Positions 18,589 to 29,465 of a stretch of DNA of 64,000 nucleotides are shown piece by piece. The notes below the pieces were generated by a model. The model did not search any database. It was not told the origin of the DNA and saw only the letters and a program-made list of their open reading frames with translations. The stretch is from Tritrichomonas musculus (lineage: Eukaryota; Parabasalia; Tritrichomonadida; Tritrichomonadidae). The DNA lies in contig JAPFFF010000030.1 in the NCBI GenBank assembly GCA_039105265.1, positions 1,364,001 through 1,428,000 of the forward strand, in the 5' to 3' direction. A program made the translations under genes and the position numbers. Position 1 is the first letter of the stretch, and each line of letters starts with the position of its first letter.

Positions 18589-18862
18589 TTTATTTTATTT
18601 TATTTTATTTTTTTTTTTTTTTTTTTTAGATTTAATAAAAAAAAAATTTAATTTAAATATATCTTGCAACCTTGAAAATGACATGTGAGAACTTGATAGA
18701 ATTGACTTCGTATTCTTTTGAAAAGTATTCAAAAAATAATTATTTTTTCAGAACATTATAATTATTTTTTTTCAGAAATAGTTTCTATCAAATTCGAAAT
18801 TCAAAAAAATTGATTGTTAATTTTTGAATCATATCAAACTCTTTTTTGAATCATATCAAACT

Positions 18863-18868
18863 TCATTA
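18863..18868 (+). promoter_or_regulatory. Initiator-like TCATTA before the BTB/tubby-like gene
   Basis: TCATTA lies 27 bases before the first in-frame ATG (18890). A tandem duplication of TTTTTGAATCATATCAAACT spans about 18821-18862, immediately upstream. Confidence 0.35.
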
Positions 18869-18889
18869 TTTAAAAATAATTTAATAAGT

Positions 18890-20101
18890 ATGCAACATCA
18901 GCAAAATCAAAAATGTTTCCAAGATTCATTAATGACAAATGATGAGCATTCAATCTTTAATGAATCACAAATTATCCCTGTTATTTATGATGGTACAACC
19001 TTTTTTGTAGACATAATCAGTCTTAGTAATGCATCCTCCAGATTCAGAAAAATAATCCAGCCATATGTACTTGACCAGGAGCAGTTAAAGAGTCTACATC
19101 TTGAGATACATGGAAACCAATTTTCAAAAAGATGCATGAACAACTTTCTTCGTATTTGTCAGAACTTACCAACAGATGTACATGATTCAGAAGTGAAAGA
19201 AATATGTGAAATTGCTAAAATGTTCCAAGCATGTAATATTTACAAAACAGGAATATCATTTATTCAAAGCAAATTTGATCAAAACTTTTCAATTCCTGAT
19301 TACAAATATGATACTGATGAAACAACAATGTCTATTGTTGAAAATTTAAAACTGAATGATATTAAATTAGATGATGATTATTTAGGAAGTGAGTATTCTA
19401 ACAAATTATTAAATAAGCAGTATGATGGTCAATCTGTTAATCAAGCCACTTCCAAGCAAATTGAAAAAGAAAGTTGTAAAAATGATGTGAAAAAAGATCC
19501 AAAAAGAAAAAATTCAGTGATTTACATTGTTCGAGCCGAGAAAAACTTTTTGAAAGGAAGGACTTACAAATTTATTCATAATGACAGAATTCTTTACTCA
19601 GCAAAACAAAAATATCATGAAATCTTCATTTGTGATGGTGATTGCATAAACATCAGAAACCAGCAAAACCATGTAGCACACATCATTCAAAAAGAAGAAA
19701 ATCATTTCAACATAATAAAGATTGGTGACGTTGATTTCAACCTGTTTTATGTTGATTCAGATATTCCTGACCATTTGTCAATAGACGTGTCTTTCCCTGC
19801 AAATAGGCATGTCATTTCTTGGTTTCCAAAGCCTCCAAAATATAGCCTTGATGAACACAAATATGGTCTCAATTTCCAAGGAGAATATAAAAGAATTCCA
19901 ATAAGGTCAACAAAAAACCTTGTTTTGCAGAACAAAGCTGGACACAAGACTTTCATTGTTAGAGAAATGGCCAAAAATCTTTATGAGTTTGAATGTAATC
20001 ACAATGTTGATCCATTAATTGCATTCACAATTGGACTTTCTCATGTTGTTGGTCCATACACAGATCCTTGGTCAAATTTAAACGGTTCTTTTTTTGAATA
20101 A
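18890..20101 (+). CDS. BTB-like / tubby-like C-terminal domain protein
   Basis: About 403 residues from the first ATG (18890); the open frame reaches further up only without a Met. An N-terminal segment (VIYDGTTFFVDIISLSNAS ... EVKEICEIAKMF) looks like the BTB/POZ-like fold common in parabasalids. The middle is low-complexity and charged. The C-terminal half resembles a tubby/scramblase-type beta-barrel: FLKGRTYKFIHND at the start of the barrel, then RSTKNLVLQ, and near the end DPLIAFTIGLSHVVGPY, corresponding to the tubby FALD...PLS..AFAIAL pattern. Family role would be lipid-linked scaffolding; here that is inference. Confidence 0.6.
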   Translation: MQHQQNQKCFQDSLMTNDEHSIFNESQIIPVIYDGTTFFVDIISLSNASSRFRKIIQPYVLDQEQLKSLHLEIHGNQFSKRCMNNFLRICQNLPTDVHDSEVKEICEIAKMFQACNIYKTGISFIQSKFDQNFSIPDYKYDTDETTMSIVENLKLNDIKLDDDYLGSEYSNKLLNKQYDGQSVNQATSKQIEKESCKNDVKKDPKRKNSVIYIVRAEKNFLKGRTYKFIHNDRILYSAKQKYHEIFICDGDCINIRNQQNHVAHIIQKEENHFNIIKIGDVDFNLFYVDSDIPDHLSIDVSFPANRHVISWFPKPPKYSLDEHKYGLNFQGEYKRIPIRSTKNLVLQNKAGHKTFIVREMAKNLYEFECNHNVDPLIAFTIGLSHVVGPYTDPWSNLNGSFFE

Positions 20102-20285
20102 TTATTAAATTAACGAATTTAATAAAATAACGAATTTTATTTTGATAAAGAGTTAATAATAAAATATAAAACTAAAGAAACAAATATATCTTAATTGGAA
20201 AGTTTGTTTTGTAATTAAAAACAACTTAATTGAAGAGAGAAACAATAAAAACAGAATTTGTGAAAATTATTATGATTTCGTATCG
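20102..20285. other. Short gene-free spacer
   Basis: AT-rich, with AACGAATTTAATAAAATAAC-type short repeats after the stop codon. Nothing else is seen. Confidence 0.4.
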
Positions 20286-20443
20286 TTAAGAGTCGATAGG
20301 CGCATTATTATAGTTTGCAATTGCCAAAAACAATATAGATATTAATTGTTCAATTTGTGATTGACTAATGTCTACAGGTTCATCAGATATTTTATTGGTT
20401 TTGATGTAAAAAATTCATCTGGTTTATAAGAAGGAACAGGCAT
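20286..20443 (-). pseudogene. Small broken gene (about 52 aa, one base missing)
   Basis: On the minus strand an ATG at 20443 opens MPVPSYKPDEFFTSKP. After a one-base shift near 20393 the frame continues KISDEPVDISQSQIEQLISI and on to NNAPIDS with TAA at 20286. The span is 158 bases, one short of 53 codons. Both halves look protein-like. Either a micro-gene has a single-base deletion or there is an assembly error. Function unknown. Confidence 0.4.
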
Positions 20444-20656
20444 TCTGATTTTTATAAAGAGTTTTTGATTTTCTCTAAATTTTTAAAAATTTTTTACAAA
20501 TATTAAAAATTTTTGTTGATTAAGAGCAAATCATGAGATACCAATTTAATTGACAAATTGAAATTGAATAAGCATTAAATTATTGGCTTAAAGAATGAGG
20601 AAAAAAGAATTTGAACTTTTATATTAGAATATTTATTAATAACATTAATATTATAA

Positions 20657-21925
20657 TCACAAAGCATTTGAAAAAGAGAATCCATCAACCAAAATGATGA
20701 CTATTATTGATATTACTCCAATAACCAAAAATGAAATCGATATAAACGCATGAAGGTGATCACTTGTTCCATTTGCTTTTAAGTAAAATATTGGTGTAAA
20801 AATAAATAAGAGAAATGATGCCATTATATTACTAAATATAAAAAGTGTAGTCAAAAATTTTTCTGTCAAGTTTGCAAGTGAAAGGGCCAAAAGAGATATG
20901 ATTATTCCAGTAAATGTCCAAATTTCAGGAGGAAACGACAAAATATCACTTATTGAGCTTAAAATAACATATCTGCACGCATTTAAACGAAATGGAATTG
21001 TTAACAAAATAAAACCAAATGCGAGTATCCGACCAATTATCATCAGAATTTTTTCTGTTTCTGTATTTTCTGGATAGTAATCTAAGATAATTCCAGTGTT
21101 TTCGTCAAAGTAAGTAAGATAGGAAAAAAGACCAGCAATAAAATAATTGGCCATAATTATAATCATTGTTATTCGAAATATAAGCAACAAATTGCTCTGA
21201 GTTGAATCCTTAACATGTTTCATGCCAGGATATGTCAATGGATGAATATTAAAAGCAAAAATAGTTGTTGATAAGCATGTTGTTAAATGACCTTTAAATT
21301 GGTATAATTTGAAATTATGTTTGGGATCAAATCCTACCCTTTTTACTTCATATCCAAACATAACTATTAAATAAATTAAAAAAAGAAATAAAAAGCAATT
21401 TGAAACATAAGACATTGTCACCAATGAACTTACATGTGCCACACAACAAACAGGAATTAAAAATAAAACAAATACTGCAGATCCAACTAGCATTTTGTAG
21501 GTTTGGAGTTTTGGAGTAATTGAATCTGATTGATCTGTAGCAACAACCAAAATTTTTGAACAAATTGTAATAGCAGATGACTGAATCTCGCGCATATATG
21601 ATACCATACTTAATAGCATTGAGAATGACGTGAAAAATACTGGAACAATAATGGTTTTACTTGAAAATTCGCTTTTCCAAATCTCTTCAAAAGTACTTTC
21701 ATGGCATTTAGCTGCTGATAAAACAAGAAGTTTAAAGGAATAATAACTTAAAAAGCAAACAATGAATAAAACTAAAATGCTAACTATTAATCCTGATGTA
21801 AAAGCTGCTCCCATTTTCAATATTCCTACTCCAACTGCTGAGTTTACACAGCAAATAATCATGTCTTTAGAACTGAGTATTCCTTTTTGACGGAAAATTG
21901 GTTTTTCATTCGATTTCTGTTCCAT
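20657..21925 (-). CDS. AAAP-family amino-acid transporter
   Basis: A 422-residue membrane protein with about 11 hydrophobic spans. The N-terminus GILSSKDMIICCVNSAVGVG then ILKMG matches the AAAP (SLC32/36/38) start, where the first helix carries the substrate and ion-binding GxG. IHPLTYPGMKHV is the conserved segment around helix 6 of this family. The length is usual for the family. Plasma or lysosomal membrane amino-acid transport is the family role. The ATG at 21925 directly precedes a charged cytosolic N-terminus. No damage is seen. Confidence 0.85.
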   Translation of the reverse strand: MEQKSNEKPIFRQKGILSSKDMIICCVNSAVGVGILKMGAAFTSGLIVSILVLFIVCFLSYYSFKLLVLSAAKCHESTFEEIWKSEFSSKTIIVPVFFTSFSMLLSMVSYMREIQSSAITICSKILVVATDQSDSITPKLQTYKMLVGSAVFVLFLIPVCCVAHVSSLVTMSYVSNCFLFLFLIYLIVMFGYEVKRVGFDPKHNFKLYQFKGHLTTCLSTTIFAFNIHPLTYPGMKHVKDSTQSNLLLIFRITMIIIMANYFIAGLFSYLTYFDENTGIILDYYPENTETEKILMIIGRILAFGFILLTIPFRLNACRYVILSSISDILSFPPEIWTFTGIIISLLALSLANLTEKFLTTLFIFSNIMASFLLFIFTPIFYLKANGTSDHLHAFISISFLVIGVISIIVIILVDGFSFSNAL

Positions 21926-22266
21926 ATCAAATAGAGATCTATTTCGATTAAATTTTTATGAAAAGCTTTATTTCAAATATATTTTGCTTTTATTTATACA
22001 ATTATCGAATAAAGGCTAAAATATTTTTATTAAATTGATTTATAAAGTGTATAAAAAATAAAAATAAAAAATATAATGATTTTAATAAAATACCAATTAG
22101 TATAAAAAAAAATTAATCTGTCTTCATTTATTTTTTATGTATTTGTAAATTATTCAATATTTTGATTTTTCGGAATAATTGAATACTTTTTTTTTTTTAA
22201 ATAGTTGTTCAATTCTATCCAATTATATGATTGTGTATTGAATTCAAAATTTTAAAAAATTATCGA
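21926..22266. other. AT-rich spacer between diverging loci
   Basis: Poly-A/T and short repeats only. Promoters of the transporter and of the former ankyrin gene would lie here, but no distinct initiator is identified. Confidence 0.4.
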
Positions 22267-24596
22267 ATGAATATGGAAGATTATTTAGAGAAAATGCGAA
22301 ATATTTATTTCTTTCTTATTCAATATTTACAAAATGATTCTTTTAATGGTGAGTTCCAAGATATTATTAATATTTTTAACAAATATTTCATTCAAACGGA
22401 TAAGAATATTTTTAGAGAAATTCTCATCAATCACCATCTTTTTCCCACAAAATTCAAATGATCATTGTTCATTATCAAAAAGAAATTCGAAAATATTTTT
22501 CAAATTATGAAATATTCAATATTTTTAAGAGCAATAAGAAGATTCTTCTTATTTTAATTCAAGAAAAGTCATAATTCCAGATAATCATATATCACAAATT
22601 ATCACCAAAGGCAAATATCTAGAAAAACATTATCCACATTACTTTTTCCCTGAATTTCAAAATATCTTTAGCAATGAAATTCTTCAAGAGGTAAAATTCA
22701 ACGAAAACGATCATTTATTTGAATTTAAAAGAGAAACCGCCGAAAATGACGGTTATATTTGCAGTTTGATACGAAATGATTCGGATGAAGAATTCATTAC
22801 TTATACGGACAAAATAAATCTTCCTCTCTCGACAGCAACAGTCAAGCCATCAATTTTTGAGACAAATTACGAATTTATACGACCTACTTTTTGAGCGAAG
22901 CTCAAAAAGTAGGTCCGAATAAACTCGAATTCCTTTCAAATAACATTTTTTTGCTGGTCATTTTTATTCAAAAAGTGGTTTCATTGAAAGAAATTGTTTT
23001 TTATTGAAAAAAGTGGCAGCATTAATTGAATACTCTGCATTTTATGGGTCATTGCAGATCATCAAATACATGTTTCATAAGGGTGTCAAACTGCCACAAT
23101 CATTATGGATCTATGCAATTCATAGTGATAATGCCGAGCTCAGTGATGGGTAATGATAATTGTATATTTTAACCAGAAAACGATTCATATTTTGAATGCT
23201 ACAAAGAATCATTGAAATGCCTTCATATAAATATAGCAAATTACATCAAAAGCAATTACTTAACTGACTTTTCAAATGAAATATTGGTCATTCAAATCTT
23301 GTTGTCATCAAGGAGCAAGTAACCAATTTCATTTCAAAGAGGAAAGAAAAGAAAAGACATCATTACAAATTGCAGTTGAGAAAAGATTTTTTGATATATT
23401 TGACTTGTTTTTATCCAGAAAAGAAATAAATATCAACGAAAAACAAATCATTCAATCAAAAGAATATACTAAAAGTGCGAAAGATAACATTTTCACATTA
23501 AATAAACAAGAAACATTAAATGAAAAAACAGCAATACATATTGCGATAGAAAAGAATGATAATGAAATTGTTGAAATGTTATTGAAATATCCAGAAATCG
23601 ATTTGAAGATGATAAGGAGTGAATTGATCAATTCAAATTTAATACAGTCTAAATATCAAATAAAAGACCAATATTACACCAGGAAGTTCTCTCAAAATTG
23701 TATAAAATTTAATATTTATAACAAAAATTATTCGAATTCATCAAATGAAGAAGAGTTGAGCAATGAAAAAGTTAAATTAGAAATAATCAAAAATCTAATA
23801 AAACAAGAACAAATGATTAATTTTGAAGATCATTTTTTATTCGATGAAAGAGAATTGAATCATGCAAGAACATCTTTATTCATCGCAAATAAAAACAAGA
23901 ATCAATTCATTATTCAATTATTGTTAACAAATAAGAATATTGATGTTAATCATTCATCGAATATTGAAACAAATATAATCACAAAAACTCACAATCAAAA
24001 CTCACAAAAACAAAAATTTTCAAAACAACAAAAACTTGCAAAAAATGAAGAGAAAACAGTTTTGCATGCAGCTATTGATGATGATAATATAGAATTTGTC
24101 CAGTATTTATTGTCACATCCCAAAATTGATGTAAATAAAAACTCATTGATAACAATAAAAGAAGAAATTGAAAGATTTCCAATTTCTATTGAAATTTCTG
24201 ATTCGAAACAAAAAGAAAATTTCATAGATAAAAGAAATTGTATTTCACCTTTGTGTTTGGCTGTTATTAATGATAATATTGAAATAATTAAACTTCTTTA
24301 TTGAATGAGAAATTAAATTTGAATAGAAAATCTTCAATTCAATTTAAAAAAGAGAAAATATTATTTGATTCTTTAGAAAAAGCAAAAGAATTTGATTTTA
24401 ACATGGAATTACAACAAAAGAAAGATGATGCTGAAATAATTCATAATTTATCTTTTTAATGGTATTTCAAATTATTCATTTTTTTGAATGAAATTTAATT
24501 TAAATCTTTTTATTTAAACGCACTTCAGATTGCTAAAATTGAAGAAAAAAGTGAAATCATTAATCTTTTATTAATTAACTCTCTTAAATGATTTGA
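22267..24596 (+). pseudogene. Ankyrin-repeat protein pseudogene (parabasalid DUF3447 type)
   Basis: Pieces of one large gene lie in order but in several frames. The N-terminal module (MNMEDYLEKMRNIYFFLIQY) stops at 22461. It continues as GYICSLIRNDSDEEFITY and FETNYEFI up to about 22890. ALIEYSAFYGSLQI, LWIYAIHSDNAEL and YFECYKESLKCLHINIANYI follow near 23010-23260. Several ankyrin repeats lie in one open frame (23276-24304: TSLQIAVEKRFFDIFDLFL, TAIHIAIEKNDNEIVEMLL, TVLHAAIDDDNIEFVQYLL). A last repeat (ALQIAKIEEKSEIINLLLI) lies near 24523. Multiple frameshifts, stops and an inserted hairpin make it non-functional. Confidence 0.8.
22881..22915. repeat. Perfect hairpin inserted in the ankyrin pseudogene
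   Basis: GACCTACTTTTTGAGC (22881-22896) and GCTCAAAAAGTAGGTC (22900-22915) pair perfectly around a GAA loop. It interrupts the ankyrin reading frame between the conserved NYEFI and ALIEY segments, so it is part of an insertion of roughly 115 bases. It carries the ACTTTTTGA core that recurs in several spacers of the window. Confidence 0.85.
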
Positions 24597-25060
24597 ATTC
24601 TCGTTTTTAATGGAGATTTCTTGTAAAAAAATTATTTGGGAGACAAAACTATGTTTTTGAACTAGGTATTAAGATGAATATAATGGAAATATTAGGAGTG
24701 AGATAACCAAAACGTTCTTTGGTGTTCGTATCTCAACAATTTTCTTCTAATTCTGGTATTATTCTTGATAAAATTGATTTGTGAATAAGTGGATTGGTAA
24801 ATAAATCTGTTTCAATTGTTTATGGTTTAGAATCTTCTGAGAACGGAATTGAATTTTGTTTCTCTAAATTTCATTTATTTTTAAAGGAAAAATGGTATTT
24901 TTTCATCATATAGTTACGTTATAAATGACCGTTAAGTCACTTAAGATGAATTTCTTTTAATAAATGTAACCACAAAATTTTCATTAAAATTTTTAAACTT
25001 TTTGAAATAAAAAAGATAAACTGTTTTCTCTCAATTTTGAAAAAAATAAAATATAATTGA
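24597..25060. other. Spacer with decayed coding-like sequence
   Basis: The part around 24725-24900 reads through as QQFSSNSGIILDKIDL, a stop, then ISGLVNKSVSIVYGLES and ENGIEFCFSKFHLFLKEKW in one frame, like a relic I cannot name. A match to it lies at about 36178-36310 in the second duplicate. Confidence 0.35.
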
Positions 25061-27199
25061 ATGAAGGTTTGTGGATATAACAAATATTCCAATCTTGCAG
25101 AAAAATCAAACAAACAAAGTTCAGATGGAACTCCAATCATCTGCCCTCCATGCGACTCCCATCTCAACATTTCTTCACTTTTATCAATTTCAGCATGCGC
25201 TAATCACACGATATGGATCACTAACGAAGGACAAGGCTATGCAGTTGGTGACAATGAAGATGGGCGAATCCTTGGAACACATAATAAAGAAGTTATCAAA
25301 GAATCCCAACGACTTGAACTGAAAGACAAGGAAGGTCGTCCTTGCCAACTTATTTCAGCTGTTTGTGGCGCTTATTACACTCTGTACCTTTTTTCTAGTT
25401 CCAGTTCAAAGAACAACCAGCTTGCATATGTTCATTCAGAACACAAAAGTGGCACTCCAGTTTTTGTGAACATAAATGGTCATAATCCTATTCATCTTTT
25501 TGGTGGTGGTCACACAGCAGCAGCAGTCGACACAGAAGGATCAATATTTTATATAACAAGAGGAGACATGAAGGCAGGAAGAGAGAATATTGAAAAGTCA
25601 GTCCTTCCACAGAGTGAGAAGCCAGTCAGCATCGCCTGCTGCAGGTCATTCGTCATTGCATCTGGCTCGAGTGGTCGAGTCTTCTGTGCAAATGTTCCAT
25701 ATTTAAGAGAGGCAGGTGGGAAATTGACATTTGAAATAGTGAAAGAACTTGAAGGAAAAGAAATCATCGAAGTGTCAGGCATATTTGAGCACTGTCTGGC
25801 AGTTTGTAAAGATGGGCGAGTCTTTGTCCGCGGATCAGATTTATTTGGCTGTCTGGGACTGGGAGGACGATCATCAGACAGCGAATTCACAGAAATTTCA
25901 GGACTGAAACACAAAATCATTTCAGCCTCAGCTGGCGTTACTCATTCACTTTTCATCACATCAGAAGGGAAGGTCCTCGCGTGTGGAGGTAACGATTGTG
26001 GCCAGCTCCTCACCACTGAACCATGTTCCGATATTTCCACACCAGCTGCGACAACGATCAGAGGCGGTGCTTCATTCTGCATTGCAGGAAATTGTATTTC
26101 ATTTGTTTTTGTTGGAACAGAACCGCCAGCAAACACGCCAAACAGACGAATCAAAGAAAAAGTGACAGATGCGACAAAAGATGAAATTTTTCTACTGAAG
26201 GAAGAGATTGCAGCTCTCAAAGAAGAGAACACAAAACAAAAGGAAAAAAATTGCAAACTTGAAGAAGAGAATGCGAGACTTCGTGATCAAGTTTCATCGA
26301 CTTCGCCACCTGCAGCACCGACAGTTGGTCTGAAGCTTCTTGATGCGAGCACGATTGAGAGTCTTGATCGTTGCGAGGAGGTTGGTTCGGGCGGTTTTTG
26401 CCGCGTGTACAAAGTCTACAAGAGGGAAGCTTACGCGCTGAAGGAGATGAACGCGAGCGAGCCAGCCCAGCGAAACTTCGGCCATTTTGTTGGCGAGTGC
26501 GAACTGCTGTGCGCGCTGGACCACCCGAACATTGAGAAGACGCATGGCATCTTCATGGGCGACGCTGATCGCCGTCCGTGCATGCTGCTGGAGTTTTGCG
26601 CAGGAAACCTCGAGACAGCCGTGAAGAAGAAAACTCTGGGGAGCGTTGAATCAGGCTTCTGTCTGTACCAGGTTGCGGAGGGCATGAAGTACGTCCACAG
26701 CCGAGGAATCATCCACCGCGACCTGAAGCCTTCGAACATCCTCTTTGGAAGCGACGGGATGATCAAGATCGGCGACTTCGGCATCGCTCGTCTGATGACG
26801 ACGGGGGAGCAGTCATCGATGACGCGCGGCGTTGGCACGCAGAAGTTCATGGCGCCAGAAATCATCAACGAGGAAGAATTTTACGACGAGAAAGTTGATG
26901 TTTACTCGTTTGGCGTTCTGTGCTTCTTCGTGCTGAACGGCGGCGACATCTCGAGGATCAAGATTGGCGACATCTTCAAAGGCAAAAAGGTCGAAGTGCC
27001 AGAAAGTTTCTCTCCGTTTGCGAAGCGACTGGTCAGCGACTGCCTGAGCACTGAAGCGAAAGACCGTCCGAGCTTCAGTGAGATCGTTTCTCGCATGGAA
27101 GAGAACGAGTACAGGATGCTTCCTCTTGAACCGTCGCAAGTGTCAGAAATCAAGAACAAAGCCAAGCAGCACAAGGCAAAGATCCCACCATACAAGTGA
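25061..27199 (+). CDS. RCC1-repeat protein kinase, copy 1 (712 aa)
   Basis: Residues about 1-360 form RCC1-type beta-propeller blades ([20 protein letters not shown] then [41 protein letters not shown]). A coiled coil of Lys/Glu/Leu heptads lies at about 362-410. A Ser/Thr kinase domain fills about 435-700: GSGGFCRV loop, YALKEMN lysine, [26 protein letters not shown] and DRPSFSEI. All catalytic residues are present. The kinase half is much richer in G/C than the propeller half. A sensor-linked signalling kinase is inference. Copy 2 lies at 36405. Confidence 0.9.
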   Translation: MKVCGYNKYSNLAEKSNKQSSDGTPIICPPCDSHLNISSLLSISACANHTIWITNEGQGYAVGDNEDGRILGTHNKEVIKESQRLELKDKEGRPCQLISAVCGAYYTLYLFSSSSSKNNQLAYVHSEHKSGTPVFVNINGHNPIHLFGGGHTAAAVDTEGSIFYITRGDMKAGRENIEKSVLPQSEKPVSIACCRSFVIASGSSGRVFCANVPYLREAGGKLTFEIVKELEGKEIIEVSGIFEHCLAVCKDGRVFVRGSDLFGCLGLGGRSSDSEFTEISGLKHKIISASAGVTHSLFITSEGKVLACGGNDCGQLLTTEPCSDISTPAATTIRGGASFCIAGNCISFVFVGTEPPANTPNRRIKEKVTDATKDEIFLLKEEIAALKEENTKQKEKNCKLEEENARLRDQVSSTSPPAAPTVGLKLLDASTIESLDRCEEVGSGGFCRVYKVYKREAYALKEMNASEPAQRNFGHFVGECELLCALDHPNIEKTHGIFMGDADRRPCMLLEFCAGNLETAVKKKTLGSVESGFCLYQVAEGMKYVHSRGIIHRDLKPSNILFGSDGMIKIGDFGIARLMTTGEQSSMTRGVGTQKFMAPEIINEEEFYDEKVDVYSFGVLCFFVLNGGDISRIKIGDIFKGKKVEVPESFSPFAKRLVSDCLSTEAKDRPSFSEIVSRMEENEYRMLPLEPSQVSEIKNKAKQHKAKIPPYK

Positions 27200-27599
27200 T
27201 GCCACTCTTAATTGACTCTTTTTATTCTTTTCATTTACTCTGAAGTGATTAATAAGTAAACATTATCTTTTTTATTTTTTATTTCTTTTCTTTTTTAAAT
27301 ATTTACTATAACAGTTTATAACGCATCATGCAAGTGATGACTCATCATAAAATGAAGAAATTTTGTTTTTGAAAGATTTTGAAAGAGTTTTTAATGATTG
27401 AAAAAAAAGTATATTTCATATCACTTTTTTAAAAAATGTCAAAGAACAGGTGATTTAATAAATTTTATATAAATGAAGGAAAAACTTAGTATAATTTTGT
27501 CTATAATCGAATATTAACAAAAACAAGCATTACGATATGTTTACGTGCTCATCAATGCTTCCGGTGATGAAAAATTGAAAAGAGTGTATCTAATGAAAT
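27200..27599. other. Gene-free spacer
   Basis: AT-rich 3' flank of the kinase gene. TAATAAGTAAAC-like sequence near 27248 could hold the polyadenylation signal. Nothing else is supported. Confidence 0.4.
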
Positions 27600-27806
27600 A
27601 TGAAGTGTTTTGATCTGCAAAAGTGTTCAATGAGTTATTTATGCCATGTACTATATCAATATTATAAAAAAATGAAAACGAACGAAGTAAGTCAATTTTT
27701 GAGAAGAGCTCTTCTCAAAATATTTAGTTCAATAAATTCTTTTGATATTAATAAAATATATAATATAAAGAAATCTGATCAATATTTTTCTGTTTTTGAT
27801 TCATGA
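27600..27806 (+). pseudogene. Gene relic shared by both segmental duplicates
   Basis: The end of this frame (SFDINKIYNIKKSDQYFSVF then DS) matches 38655-38720 in the other duplicate (SLDFDKLYTIKKADHYFHVF then ES). The upstream part is Cys/Tyr-rich and open for 68 codons. It is probably the end of a longer lost gene; family unknown. Confidence 0.4.
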
Positions 27807-28102
27807 ATTTAATTTGGTGTGGATAAAATTTATTTCTGATTATATAAAAATGACTTTTTGTGTAAAAAAAAAAGTTGTCATTTTCACTTCATTTTATTAT
27901 CAAATAATGAAGAGTGTTATATATATTAAAAGCCAAATATATAGAGTATACACGCATTATATATTATCTTATTATATCAAATTGTGTTCATTGCAGTGTA
28001 GAGTATGTTTTAATGGTCATTTAGGCTCCTAATGAGAGAAAAAGTTTATTAAAATTCAGTTCATTATTAATGAAATAATAAAAAGTAGTACTCATACAAA
28101 AA

Positions 28103-29172
28103 TTGAATATTACATCTTGCCAAAAATGTAAAGAACGTTTTGAGCACATTCCAGGTGATGTGGTATACAATGCAAATTATCTGCCTGGTGAAAACATTCG
28201 TCAAGAAACTTTGCAAATATCTCAAAGAAAACAGACAAGCTTTATTATGCAAAACAAATTTTCTTTGCAAAATGAAGCAGACATCAATTCAATGACGGAC
28301 TTACATGTTCTGAACAATGTCTTGTTGAAAATGGATTGTTTGTCGTTTCTGTGAAATGCATCCAGATGTTGGATGTGAAAATGATGACATTTGTCATCGT
28401 GTTTGTTGGCCAAACAAAATGTTCAAAATTGATGAAAGCAATTTCAACACATGCTTGTAATCGTGGTCATCATTGTCATGATCTAAATGATGAGAAGAAA
28501 TATTTCGATTGTCAATTATGTAATAAAAATTTGTCTGTTTGCGTGATTTGTAAAGAAACGTGTAAAAAAGTGGCATCTGCTGTAATGAAATACCGTCATC
28601 TTGCACACAAGCATTGTCTTAAAGATTTATACAATTTGATTCATAAATATGAGAAAGATTCACTCAAAAAATGGACAGATATAAGTAATGAAATTGACTC
28701 TTCAACATTTCTTCAATTCCAAATTGAAGATACTTCTAAAGAGATGAAACATGTCAATAACTAAAACGATAAAATGTATTACAAAAAACCTGGAAAACAT
28801 GCAAAAGATTTCGTTTTGTTTTATCTTTGTAAAAATTGTCAAATTCCATATTTTGCAGGTCATACAGATGAAATCATTGATAAAGAACATTTAAGCTTGA
28901 AATGTAAAAAGTTCTAAAAAGCACCTGAAGATTCTGATATCATAAAAGCAGTCAATCTTAACAGTAAAATTCAAAATAAAATATTGAAAAAATTGGGGAT
29001 TATTCTCTCTACAAAAAGTGTTCACTCGGGAATAAGAAAAATGCACCACACAACTTCTAATGTATCAGCAAAAAGTATCATGAAAGACTAGGAATTGAAA
29101 AATGGCGATAAAGGAATGTTCTGTGCTGGAATCTTCTTTGCTTCAAGTAAGGATATCGATGATTTAAAATGA
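28103..29172 (+). pseudogene. Zinc-finger / ADP-ribosyltransferase-like pseudogene
   Basis: Cysteine-rich pieces lie in several frames: SCQKCKERFEHIPGDVVYNA; LTCSEQCLVENG; CRFCEMHPDVGCENDDICHR with VCWPN; CNRGHHCH with CQLCNKNLSVCVICKETC. A later frame reads YLCKNCQIPYFAGH, then, through in-frame stops TAA (about 28915) and TAG (about 29089), a tail HHTTSNVSAKSIMKD with GDKGMFCAGIFFASS. The tail fits the PARP/ART pattern (HGTS...A..I...G.F..GIYFA). It looks like a zinc-binding module fused to an ART-like domain, broken by at least two frameshifts and two stops and truncated at the end. Confidence 0.55.
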
Positions 29173-29371
29173 TCCACAATTAGTCATTTTTTATTTTATA
29201 TGTAAAAAATTAAATGCTTACTTAATTCAAATACGATTGTTCTTATAAATATATTATCACTACCACGGAATGATGAGGAAGTGATGCTAACTTCGTCGTT
29301 GATTTTTGTAAATAATTATAATATTGCATTTTTCTTTTTAAAAAAGAATTAAATAACGAGTTATGCATGAA

Positions 29372-29427
29372 GGGTGATTAGCTCAGTGGTAGAGCGCCAC
29401 TTTAGCATAGTGGAGGCCAGGGGTTCA
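29372..29427 (+). pseudogene. tRNA-Ala(AGC) fragment, 3' truncated
   Basis: GGGTGATTAGCTCAGTGGTA is a normal acceptor/D-arm start with an A box. The anticodon stem CCACT/AGTGG encloses the loop TTAGCAT (anticodon AGC). The match to a tRNA ends inside the T loop (GGGGTTCA): the 3' T stem, acceptor strand and most of the B box are replaced by unrelated sequence. It cannot fold as a tRNA, so it is a 5' fragment left at a breakpoint, 39 bases before the next frame. Confidence 0.8.
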
Positions 29428-29465
29428 GAAAAATCGACAGAATATTACCAATTCTATCACAGCTA

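Larger units (their letters stand above)
24505..27995 (+). repeat. Segmental duplication, copy 1
   Basis: The last ankyrin repeat relic, the spacer, the RCC1-kinase gene and downstream relics (to about 27965) recur in the same order at 35920-38890. Flanks are moderately diverged with indels, while the RCC1 half of the gene is almost identical. Homology resumes downstream (27730-27965 vs 38645-38885). Confidence 0.8.

Noticed and set aside
18824-18889. Extended starts without ATG (also 22231, 44453, 47075, 60275, 63858)
   Set aside because: These begin with TTG; parabasalid genes are expected to use ATG, so I used the first in-frame ATG or marked the gene as lacking its start.
23146-23163. 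18-base exact match to 29466-29483 (ATGGGTAATGATAATTGT)
   Set aside because: In a 64-kb AT-rich window an 18-base chance match is not unlikely, and the surroundings do not match.
25549-27195. Several long minus-strand frames across kinase copy 1 (and the same across copy 2 and 39533-39835)
   Set aside because: They are shadows of G/C-rich kinase coding sequence; composition is Arg/Pro/Ser-rich and no motif is present.
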